Source: Azoarcus sp.
Lineage (GTDB): Bacteria; Pseudomonadota; Gammaproteobacteria; Burkholderiales; Rhodocyclaceae
NCBI GenBank assembly: GCA_020725025.1
Contig: DYFV01000001.1
Coordinates: forward strand, 62,001 to 126,000
Reading direction: 5' to 3'
DNA length: 64,000 bases
The notes under the pieces are model-generated. The model made no database searches, had not been told where the DNA came from, and saw only the letters and a list, made by a program, of their open reading frames with translations. Every line of letters begins with the position of its first letter. Position 1 is the stretch's first letter. Shown piece after piece: positions 1-6,905 of this stretch. The position numbers and the translations under genes were made by a program.

Positions 1-651
1 AAGGCCGGCACCTACAAGCTCAACTACGACCTGCATCGCGCCTTCTCCCTATGGACCTGGCTGCTGCTCTTCATCGTCGCCTTCACTGCCTTCTCGCTCA
101 ACCTGCGGCGCGAGGTGTTCTTTCCGATGATGAGCATGGTCTCGCAGGTGACGCCGACGCCTTTCGACGTGCGCAAGCCGCAGCCGCTGCATGCGCCGCT
201 GGACCCCGCGGTCGGTTTCGCCGAGATCATCGAGCGCGCCTCGGCCGAAGCGGGTCGGCGCGGCTGGCAGGAGCCGGCCGGCAGCGTCTTCTACGCCCAG
301 CACTTCGGCATCTATGGCGTGCAGTTCTTCCATCCCGAGAGCGACCATGGCAGCGGCGGTGTCGGGCACAAGCGCCTCTACTACGACGGCGCGGACGGGC
401 GGCTCCTGGGAGAGCGACTGCCGTGGAAGGGGACGGCAGCGGACATCTTCGTTCAGGCGCAGTTTCCGCTGCACTCCGGGCGCATCCTGGGGCTGCCGGG
501 TCGCATCCTGATCTCGGTGATGGGCCTGGTGATCGCCATGCTGTCGGTCACCGGCGTGTATATCTGGTGGAAGAAGCGCGCGGCGCGGCTGAAGTCGGCG
601 GTCCGTCGGCAGGCGGACGGGAAGCTTGCGGCCGGGGCAGTTCTGGATTGA
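1..651 (+). CDS. PepSY-associated membrane protein, C-terminal part (5' truncated by window edge)
   Basis: The reading frame is open from base 1 and ends at a TGA at 649-651, so about 216 codons of a longer gene are present. The visible part has a membrane segment near its start (WTWLLLFIVAFTAFSLNL), a soluble stretch, and a last membrane segment (ILISVMGLVIAMLSVTGVYIWWKK) typical of the PepSY_TM / PiuB-type inner-membrane family. These proteins sit beside TonB receptors and are thought to help release or reduce imported iron; that role is family knowledge. The gene lies just upstream of the imelysin cluster but is separated from it by a Fur-type promoter. Confidence 0.8.
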   Translation, partial: KAGTYKLNYDLHRAFSLWTWLLLFIVAFTAFSLNLRREVFFPMMSMVSQVTPTPFDVRKPQPLHAPLDPAVGFAEIIERASAEAGRRGWQEPAGSVFYAQHFGIYGVQFFHPESDHGSGGVGHKRLYYDGADGRLLGERLPWKGTAADIFVQAQFPLHSGRILGLPGRILISVMGLVIAMLSVTGVYIWWKKRAARLKSAVRRQADGKLAAGAVLD

Positions 652-677
652 CTCTAAAACACGAATCATTATCATTC
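648..677 (+). promoter_or_regulatory. Promoter with overlapping Fur box upstream of imelysin operon
   Basis: TTGACT at 648-653 and ATCATT at 671-676 with a 17-nt spacer resemble a sigma-70 promoter. The AT-rich core ACGAATCATTATCATTCT (661-678) matches the Fur-box pattern of interrupted GAATNATNATCATTC repeats. It precedes the ATG at 711 by about 33 nt. Iron repression is inferred from the match. Confidence 0.7.
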
Positions 678-710
678 TAGGGCTCCGCCATCGCATAAGA
701 AGGTCTCCCC

Positions 711-1871
711 ATGTCCCGACCCCTCTCCCGAGTCGCTCCCTTCATCGTCGCCGCCACGCTGCTGACCGTCGGTGCCGCGCAGGCCCAGGAGCCGTCCCGC
801 AAGGCGGTGCTCGAGAATTACGCCACCATCGTGTACGCGAGCTATGCGGACAGCCTCGCCGCCGCGCGCGACCTGCAGGCCGCCGTCGAGGCCTTCGTGG
901 CGCAGCCTTCCGAGGCCGGTCTGGAGAAGGCCCGCAAGGCCTGGCTGGAGGCGCGCGAGTGGTACGGCCAGAGCGAGGCCTTCCGCTTCTACGGCGGCCC
1001 GATCGACGGAGAGGAGGGGCCCGAGGGTTTGATCAACGCCTGGCCGCTGGACGAGGCCTACATCGACTACGTGGAGGGCCGCCCCGACGCGGGCCTCATC
1101 AACGATCGCACCCAGGAGATCACGCCGGCGCGGCTCGCCGAGCTCAACGAGCGCGGCGGCGAGGAGAACGTCGCCACCGGCTGGCACGCCATCGAGTTCC
1201 TGCTGTGGGGGCAGGACCGGAGCGAGAGCGGGCCGGGCGCGCGCAAGTACACCGACTTCGTGGACGGGCAGGCACCCAACGCCGACCGCCGTCGTCTCTA
1301 CCTGAAGACCGTCTCGGCGATGCTGGTGGACGAGCTCGAAGGGGTGGCCCAGGCGTGGGCGCCGGGCAAGAAGAACTATCGCGCGGAGTTCGTCGCCGCC
1401 GGGCAGGACGGCGTGCGCCGGATCCTCACCGGGCTGGGCACGCTCTCGCGGGGCGAGCTCGCCGGCGAGCGCATGGAAGTGGCGATGGACACCCAGGACC
1501 AGGAGGACGAGCACTCCTGCTTCTCCGACAACACCCACCGCGACGTCGTCACCAACGCCCAGGGTATTCGCAACGTGTGGGAAGGCGGCTACCTCACGCG
1601 CGATGGGCGCACCATCGCCGGCCCCGGAGTGAAGGCGCTGGTGGCGCAGAAGAACCCGACGCTCGCCGAGGCGGTGAGCCGCGACATCGCCGAGAGCGTC
1701 GAGCGCGCCGAGGCGATCGAGGCGCCTTTCGACCGCGAGATCGTGGGTGACGACGCCGCGGCCGGCCGCAAGCGCGTGCGCGCGGTCATCGACGCGCTCA
1801 AGAAGCAGGCCGACGGGTTGGTCGAGGCGGCCAAGGCGCTGGGCATCAAGCGCCTGAACACCAGCGTCTGA
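711..1871 (+). CDS. Imelysin-family (peptidase M75 / IrpA-like) iron-regulated periplasmic protein
   Basis: 386 residues with a Sec signal peptide (cleavage near AQA/Q at about residue 25). The imelysin motif GWHAIEFLLWG (GxHxxE form) is intact, and the length fits the family. Imelysin proteins are periplasmic or outer-membrane-associated iron-responsive proteins whose proposed metal-binding core is the GxHxxE site; enzymatic activity is not established. It is the first gene of a four-gene set with a DUF1111 cytochrome, a second imelysin and a DUF1513 protein, an arrangement known from many Gram-negative iron loci. A Fur box lies directly upstream. Confidence 0.88.
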   Translation: MSRPLSRVAPFIVAATLLTVGAAQAQEPSRKAVLENYATIVYASYADSLAAARDLQAAVEAFVAQPSEAGLEKARKAWLEAREWYGQSEAFRFYGGPIDGEEGPEGLINAWPLDEAYIDYVEGRPDAGLINDRTQEITPARLAELNERGGEENVATGWHAIEFLLWGQDRSESGPGARKYTDFVDGQAPNADRRRLYLKTVSAMLVDELEGVAQAWAPGKKNYRAEFVAAGQDGVRRILTGLGTLSRGELAGERMEVAMDTQDQEDEHSCFSDNTHRDVVTNAQGIRNVWEGGYLTRDGRTIAGPGVKALVAQKNPTLAEAVSRDIAESVERAEAIEAPFDREIVGDDAAAGRKRVRAVIDALKKQADGLVEAAKALGIKRLNTSV

Positions 1872-1951
1872 CGCCGACCCCTCTTGCCGTCGCCGCGCGC
1901 CGAGGCGTGCGGCGACGCGATCCGTCTACCGCTTCGCCTCCGGGATTTCGC

Positions 1952-3352
1952 ATGAACTCACGCCATCTCGCCGCCTTCGCCGCCTGTACCTTCGCGCTCG
2001 CGGCCCACGCCGACCCGCTGCCGCTCGAGCCTGGCGAGGCAATGCCCGGCGGCCACGCCGCCACCATCGACGACCACGGCCGCAACGCCTTTTCGCTGCC
2101 CGCGCCGGCGCTCGGCGACGCGCAGAAGACCACCTTCGTGGTGGGCAACTCCTTCTTCAAGAAGGCCTGGGTGGAGGCCCCGGCCTCGACCACCGCCCGC
2201 GACGGACTCGGCCCGCACTTCATCGCCCGCTCCTGCGGCGCCTGCCACACCCTGGACGGGCGCGGCGCGCCACCCGAAGTACGCGACGGGGTGAACGCCG
2301 TGCAGCCCATGGAGCTCCTCATCCGGCTGTCGGTGCCGGGGCGCGATGCCCACGGCGGCCCGGCGCCCGAGCCGACCTACGGCGGCCAGTTCAACAACGA
2401 CGCGATACCCGGCGTGAAGCCCGAAGGCAAGGTGCGGATCCGCTACGAGGAGATCTCCGGGCGGTTCGCCGACGGCGAGCGCTACACCCTGCTGAAGCCC
2501 CACTACAGCCTGTTCGACCTGGGCTACGGCGAGCTCGACGGGCGCACCCTGATGTCGCCGCGCATCGCCCCGCAGGTCATCGGCCTGGGGCTCCTCGAGG
2601 CGATCCGGGAGGAGGACGTGCTCGCCAACGCCGAGCGCCAGCGCGAGGAAGGCCGTGGCGTGGCAGGCATCCCCAACCGCGTGTGGGACGCTCCCTCGGG
2701 CGAGCATCGGCTCGGCCGCTTCGGCTGGAAGGCCAACGTCGCGAGCGTCGCCCACCAGAGCGCCGGGGCCTTCCTCGGCGACATGGGCATCACCTCCAGC
2801 CTTTTCCCGGAGCAGGACTGCGCCCCGAAGCAGGCCGATTGTCTCGCCGCCCACGCCGGCGGGGAGCCGGAGATCGAGGACCGCCGCCTCGAGCAGGTGA
2901 TCTTCTACAGCCAGACCCTGGCGGTGCCGAGCCGCCGCGAGCCCGGCGCCCCCGAGGTGCTGCGCGGCAAGGCGGTGTTCCACGCCGCCGGCTGCGCGAG
3001 CTGCCACGTGCCGAGCTACGTCACCGGCCCGCACCCGACCATCCCGCAGTTCTCCGGGCAGAAGATCTGGCCTTACACCGACCTGCTGCTGCACGACATG
3101 GGCGAGGGGCTCGCCGACGGACGCCCCGACTTCGAAGCCGGCCCGCGCCACTGGAAGACCCCGCCCCTGTGGGGCCTGGGGCTCGTGCCGACGGTCAACG
3201 GCCACAGCCGCTACCTTCATGACGGACGCGCCCGCAGCCTCATGGAAGCGGTGCTGTGGCACGGCGGCGAGGCCGAGGCGAGCCGCCAGCACGTACTGAA
3301 GCTGTCGAAGGCCGACCGCGAGGCCCTCGTCCGCTTCCTGGAGTCCCTGTGA
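1952..3352 (+). CDS. Di-haem DUF1111 c-type cytochrome (thiol oxidoreductase-like)
   Basis: The ATG at 1952 is chosen over the upstream in-frame start at 1907 because it opens directly into a signal peptide (MNSRHLAAFAACTFALAAHA). The 466-residue product has two CxxCH haem c motifs, CGACH at residues 95-99 and CASCH at about 348-352, as in DUF1111 proteins. It should be a periplasmic electron carrier or peroxidase-like protein. Its stop overlaps the start of the next imelysin gene (TGATG), so the two are translationally coupled. Haem redox chemistry beside imelysins suggests a link to iron redox state, but the substrate is unknown. Confidence 0.87.
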   Translation: MNSRHLAAFAACTFALAAHADPLPLEPGEAMPGGHAATIDDHGRNAFSLPAPALGDAQKTTFVVGNSFFKKAWVEAPASTTARDGLGPHFIARSCGACHTLDGRGAPPEVRDGVNAVQPMELLIRLSVPGRDAHGGPAPEPTYGGQFNNDAIPGVKPEGKVRIRYEEISGRFADGERYTLLKPHYSLFDLGYGELDGRTLMSPRIAPQVIGLGLLEAIREEDVLANAERQREEGRGVAGIPNRVWDAPSGEHRLGRFGWKANVASVAHQSAGAFLGDMGITSSLFPEQDCAPKQADCLAAHAGGEPEIEDRRLEQVIFYSQTLAVPSRREPGAPEVLRGKAVFHAAGCASCHVPSYVTGPHPTIPQFSGQKIWPYTDLLLHDMGEGLADGRPDFEAGPRHWKTPPLWGLGLVPTVNGHSRYLHDGRARSLMEAVLWHGGEAEASRQHVLKLSKADREALVRFLESL

Positions 3353-4356
3353 TGCGAAACCTCGTTCTTGCGCTCGCCGCGGTGGCGGGTGCCGCGCAGG
3401 CCGCGAGCCCCGTTCCCGACGCCGAATTCGCCGTGCGCTGGACCGAGCACGCCTACGTCGCCCGCCACGCCGCGCTGGCCGACGCGACCGAGGCATTCGC
3501 CGCGGCGAGCGCGGCCCTGTGCGAGTCGCCGTCGCAAGCCGCCCTGGACCAAGCCCGCGCGCGCTGGACCGACGCCATGCTCGCCTGGCGCAAGATGGAC
3601 GGCGCTCCCGGCGCGCCCACCGTGCTCGCCCGCACCGGCCGCATGATCGAGTTCCGGCCCGCCCGGGTGAAGGACGTGGAGGCGCGCATCGCCCGCGGCG
3701 AGGGGCCCGACCCGGTCAACGTCGCGGTGCGCGGGCTGGGCACGGCGGAGTACCTGTTGTGGGGCGACGCGGCGCCCGCGGCCCAGCTCGCCGCGCTCCG
3801 CGCGCCGGTGCGCTGCGCCTACCTGGCGGGCGTGGCCGCGCGCGTGGCCGAAGACGTGCATGCCGCCGACGAGGGCTGGCGGCAGCAGCTCGCCAAGATG
3901 GGGGGCGAGGTGGAGTTCCCGCGTCGCAACCTGCTCGCGGAGCACATCGGCTTCATGCTTGGCGGGCTCGACGGTGCCGCGCGCCGCATCCCGCAGGTGC
4001 GCGACGCACGGCCCAAAGCATGGCCGGACTGGCGCTCGGCCAGCACCCGGGCCGCGATCGGCGCGCAACTCGAAGGCTTCGCCACGGCCTGGTTCGGCAC
4101 CGCCGAGCGGCCGGATGCGAGCCTGTCCGCCTTCGTGCGCCGGTATGACCGGGGCGAAGCGGATGCCGCCGTGCGCGCCGCCCTCGACCGGGCGCGTGCA
4201 GCGGTGGCGGCGCTGCCCGCGAGTTCGGCCCAGACCGGCTTCGGCCCGGCCCATGCCGAGGTGCTCGAGGCGCTCGGCGCGCTGCGCCGGCGCGTCGAAG
4301 AGGTCGCGCTCGCTTTCGGCCTCGTGCTCGGGTTCAACGACAATGACGGCGACTGA
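3352..4356 (+). CDS. Second imelysin-family protein
   Basis: 334 residues starting at the ATG that overlaps the previous stop; the signal peptide MRNLVLALAAVAGAAQAA follows at once, which supports this start over the longer in-frame one at 3256. The imelysin signature is present in a divergent form, GLGTAEYLLWG, where the GxHxxE histidine is replaced by threonine. It is a paralogue of the product at 711-1871, separated by the DUF1111 cytochrome. Its altered motif suggests the two copies differ in metal binding. The next gene starts inside its 3' end. Confidence 0.85.
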   Translation: MRNLVLALAAVAGAAQAASPVPDAEFAVRWTEHAYVARHAALADATEAFAAASAALCESPSQAALDQARARWTDAMLAWRKMDGAPGAPTVLARTGRMIEFRPARVKDVEARIARGEGPDPVNVAVRGLGTAEYLLWGDAAPAAQLAALRAPVRCAYLAGVAARVAEDVHAADEGWRQQLAKMGGEVEFPRRNLLAEHIGFMLGGLDGAARRIPQVRDARPKAWPDWRSASTRAAIGAQLEGFATAWFGTAERPDASLSAFVRRYDRGEADAAVRAALDRARAAVAALPASSAQTGFGPAHAEVLEALGALRRRVEEVALAFGLVLGFNDNDGD

Positions 4357-5437
4357 CGCATTCCGTGGCGGGCGCCGGCGCTTTCTCGCGGCGCTGGGCT
4401 GCCTCGCCCTGCCGCTGCCCGGCCGCGCGGGAGAGCTGCTGGTGGGCGGGGCAGGGCAGCGTGTGCTGCTCGCCGCCGCGGCCGACGCGGGCGGCCCCTT
4501 CTTCCAGGCGGTGGACGGCCCCCCGCTCGCGACGCCCACCCGCGGCCACGGCATGCTGCCCGTGCCCGGAACCAGCGAACTGGTGCTCGTCGCGCGCCGC
4601 CCTGGCGAATGGCTGTGGCGCGTGGACTGGCGCCGCGGCGAGGTGCTCGCCCGGGCCGAGGCGGCCCCCGATCGGCACTTCTACGGCCACGCCATCCTGT
4701 CCACCGACGGGCGCACCCTCTTCACCACCGAGAACGACGTGGCGACGGGGCAGGGCGTGGTGGGCATCTACGACGCCCGCAGCCTCGCGCGCCGCGGCGA
4801 GTTCCCCTCCCACGGCATCGGTCCCCACGAGCTCCTGTGGCTCGAGCCCGACCGGGTGCTGGCGGTGGCCAACGGCGGCATCCTCACCCTGCCCGAGACC
4901 GGGCGGATGAAGCTCAACCTGGACCGCATGGCGCCCTCCATCGTCCTGCTGGAAATGCCGGGCGGGCGCCTGCTCGCCGAGCACGCGCTGCAGGACAACA
5001 CGCTCAGCCTGCGCCACCTCGCGCGCAGCGCCGACGGCACGCTGGGCATCGCCATCCAGGCCGAGTCGCCCGACGGCCGACCGGTGGTCGACGCGCCGCT
5101 CCTCGCCCTCTTGCGCGACGGGCGGCTCTCGCTTGCGGAAGCCGTGCCGGGACTGGGTGGCTACGGCGCGAGCGCGGCCGCCTGCGGCAACCGGTTCCTG
5201 GTGACCGCGCTGCAGGGCCACACCGTCGCGGTGTGGGGCAGCGACGGCCGGCTCCAGCGGGAGATCGGCCTGCCGCGCCCGGCCGGCCTCGCCGTGGACG
5301 GAAACGAGGTGCTGGTGAGCAACGAGCTGGGCCTCATCGCGCGCCTCGACCCCGTGCACGGCACCCTGGACCCGCTCGTCGAGCGGGCGGGGGTGCGCTG
5401 GGACAACCACCTCGCGATCGTGCGCCGCGCCGGCTGA
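4343..5437 (+). CDS. DUF1513 protein, Tat-exported beta-propeller-like
   Basis: The ATG at 4343 overlaps the end of the preceding gene by 14 nt. The 364-residue product begins with a twin-arginine leader (GGRRRFLAALGCLALPLPGRA), typical of DUF1513. The body has repeated short beta-type segments with GHxxxxxDG-like turns (for example HGMLPVPGT and FYGHAILSTDGRTLFTTEN), consistent with a propeller fold. DUF1513 genes close imelysin/DUF1111 clusters in many proteobacteria; the biochemical role is unknown. Tat export suggests a folded or cofactor-bound periplasmic protein. Confidence 0.85.
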   Translation: MTATDAFRGGRRRFLAALGCLALPLPGRAGELLVGGAGQRVLLAAAADAGGPFFQAVDGPPLATPTRGHGMLPVPGTSELVLVARRPGEWLWRVDWRRGEVLARAEAAPDRHFYGHAILSTDGRTLFTTENDVATGQGVVGIYDARSLARRGEFPSHGIGPHELLWLEPDRVLAVANGGILTLPETGRMKLNLDRMAPSIVLLEMPGGRLLAEHALQDNTLSLRHLARSADGTLGIAIQAESPDGRPVVDAPLLALLRDGRLSLAEAVPGLGGYGASAAACGNRFLVTALQGHTVAVWGSDGRLQREIGLPRPAGLAVDGNEVLVSNELGLIARLDPVHGTLDPLVERAGVRWDNHLAIVRRAG

Positions 5438-5468
5438 GGCCGGAACGGCGCCGGCCACGCCCGGCGAC

Positions 5469-6245
5469 TCACTTCAGGCTGCAGCAGCCCACCATGGACG
5501 CCTCGGCATTGGCGCATCCGTTCGTGCATGCGTGCGCGACCGGCAGGCCGACGTGCTCGCACAGGGCGGCGGCGTCGAGCAGCACCAGCGTGCGGCCCTT
5601 GCCGCTGATCAGGCCATCCTGGCGGAACTTCTGAAGCAGCCGCGAAAGCGTCTCGGGCGTCATGCCGAGCTGCGCCGCCAGCATGGCGAGGTTTACCGGG
5701 ACATCGATCCAGTTGCCGCGCTGCTGCCGGCGCAGCTCGAGCAGATAGGCCGCGAGGCGCTGCCCGGCGTTGTTGAGCGTCAGGTGGTCGATGCGGTTCA
5801 TCGCCTGGTACAGGCGCTTGGAGAGCGCGGACAGCAGCGACAGCATGACCGGAGGGTGATCCTCGCAGAGCGCGAGCAGCGCTTCGCGGGAGATCGCGAA
5901 GAGGCGGGCGTCGCGCACGACGCGGGCGCCCATCGGGTAGGCCGGGGGGGCGAGAAACATCGCCGCTTCCGCGAGCAGGTCCCCGGGGCCCGCGATCTGG
6001 AACACCTTCTCTTCGCCCTGCGGCGAGAAACGGAAAAGGTGTACCTCGCCTTCGACCAGCGCGTAGAAGGCGCGGGCGGGCTCGCCCTCGGTGAACAGGC
6101 TCTGGCCCGGCCGTACGGAGCGGACGCGCGCGCCGCCCGTGAGGCGGACGAGCTGCGCGGAAGACAGGCCAGCGAAAGCCGGCGAGCGCTGAAGGCAGCT
6201 CAGGAGCTCGGGCTCCGCGGCGTGTGGCGGATTGACAATTGTCAT
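5469..6245 (-). CDS. Crp/Fnr-family regulator with cysteine-rich C-terminal tail
   Basis: Up to 258 residues: a cyclic-nucleotide-binding-type beta-roll (about 15-135), a dimer helix and a winged HTH (LAAQLGMTPETLSRLLQKFRQDGLI). The N-terminus lacks the spaced cysteines of FNR. After the HTH the protein ends in an unusual tail with Cys at about 229, 240, 244, 254 and 255. The start is uncertain: no Shine-Dalgarno precedes the ATG at 6245, and a shorter start is possible. It is divergent from the 4-TM gene at 6324 and shares its Fur-box region. Given NnrS downstream it may answer to NO, oxygen or metal; this is inference. Confidence 0.85.
   Translation of the reverse strand: MTIVNPPHAAEPELLSCLQRSPAFAGLSSAQLVRLTGGARVRSVRPGQSLFTEGEPARAFYALVEGEVHLFRFSPQGEEKVFQIAGPGDLLAEAAMFLAPPAYPMGARVVRDARLFAISREALLALCEDHPPVMLSLLSALSKRLYQAMNRIDHLTLNNAGQRLAAYLLELRRQQRGNWIDVPVNLAMLAAQLGMTPETLSRLLQKFRQDGLISGKGRTLVLLDAAALCEHVGLPVAHACTNGCANAEASMVGCCSLK
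6233..6244. promoter_or_regulatory. 12-bp perfect palindrome resembling an Fnr/Crp-type half-site pair
   Basis: TGACAATTGTCA is self-complementary and lies in the context TTGAC-N4-GTCAT, close to the Fnr-type TTGAT-N4-ATCAA layout. It overlaps the annotated start codon of the Crp/Fnr gene, so it may be an autoregulatory site, or a sign that translation starts further downstream. Confidence 0.35.
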
Positions 6246-6272
6246 TGGAGGACAGCCGGGGCGGAATTACTC

Positions 6273-6292
6273 TAATGGTAATGATTCGCAAT
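6273..6292. promoter_or_regulatory. Fur box between the Crp/Fnr gene and the 4-TM gene
   Basis: TAATGGTAATGATTCGCAAT matches the Fur consensus of GAATAAT-type half-sites and lies 31 nt before the ATG at 6324 and 28 nt from the divergent ATG at 6245. It could repress both directions. Confidence 0.65.
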
Positions 6293-6323
6293 ACCGCAAC
6301 ATGATACCCCGGAGTCCTTCGCC

Positions 6324-6767
6324 ATGGCCCACGGCATCCTGGTGACCGCGCATCTTCTCTGCGCCATCGTCTTCATCGGCATCGTCACCTTCGAGGTGCT
6401 CATCCTCGAGAGCATCCGCAGCCACCTGCCCGGACAAACCATGAGCCTCGTCGAGGAAGGCATCCACCGCCGGGCGCGACGCATCATGCCCTGGATCGTC
6501 GGATTGTTGTTCGTCACCGGCGCCGCCATGGCCGGGACGACCTACGCTTCGTCTCTCGCGGCGCCGCTGGCATCCTCCTTCGGGACGCTGCTCGCCGCGA
6601 AGATCGTACTGGCGCTGAGTGTCCTCGTTCATTTCGTGCTCGCGCTCAAGCATGCCATCTGCGGCAGCATGACGACGCGGCGCTTCAAGTACACCCACCT
6701 CAGCGTGTTCCTTCACATGATCCTGATCGTGTTGCTCGCGAAGGGAATGTTCTTCGTCCAGTGGTGA
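6324..6767 (+). CDS. Small 4-TM integral membrane protein (CopD/HemJ-like appearance)
   Basis: 147 residues with four predicted membrane helices (about 5-30, 53-72, 78-105, 122-145) and several histidines in or next to helices (H3, H10 and the LVHFVLALKH stretch). The pattern resembles small CopD/HemJ-like membrane proteins, but no signature is decisive, so the family call is tentative. A Fur box precedes it. It lies just upstream of a TonB receptor and a metal or cofactor transport operon, which suggests a role in handling imported metal or haem. Confidence 0.6.
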   Translation: MAHGILVTAHLLCAIVFIGIVTFEVLILESIRSHLPGQTMSLVEEGIHRRARRIMPWIVGLLFVTGAAMAGTTYASSLAAPLASSFGTLLAAKIVLALSVLVHFVLALKHAICGSMTTRRFKYTHLSVFLHMILIVLLAKGMFFVQW

Positions 6768-6806
6768 CGGCCCGAGGGCCGTCCGGTCTTGATTGCCATC
6801 AATTAC

Positions 6807-6832
6807 GAATGGTTCTCACTTCGTAACCATTC
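6807..6832 (+). promoter_or_regulatory. Fur-like / inverted-repeat operator upstream of TonB receptor
   Basis: GAATGGTT and AACCATTC form a perfect 8-bp inverted repeat with a 10-nt spacer. The left arm with its flank (CGAATGGTTCTCACTTCG) also resembles the Fur boxes of systems IV, V and VII (GAATGGTTCTTATTC). It is 75-100 nt upstream of the ATG at 6906. Confidence 0.5.
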
Positions 6833-6856
6833 ATCCCGTTTCCCCAATCCACTCGA

Positions 6857-6883
6857 GGCAAGCCAGCGACCCGCCAGCCAGCC
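6857..6883 (+). other. CCAGCCAGC-type leader element
   Basis: The leader of the receptor gene contains GCAAGCCAGC followed by CCGCCAGCCAGCC in the sense direction. The same words occur in sense orientation in five other iron-gene leaders of this window (see 28218, 32507, 36840, 43752 and 61793). Function unknown. Confidence 0.55.
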
Positions 6884-6905
6884 TTCCACATTTCCCGGAG
6901 CTGCG

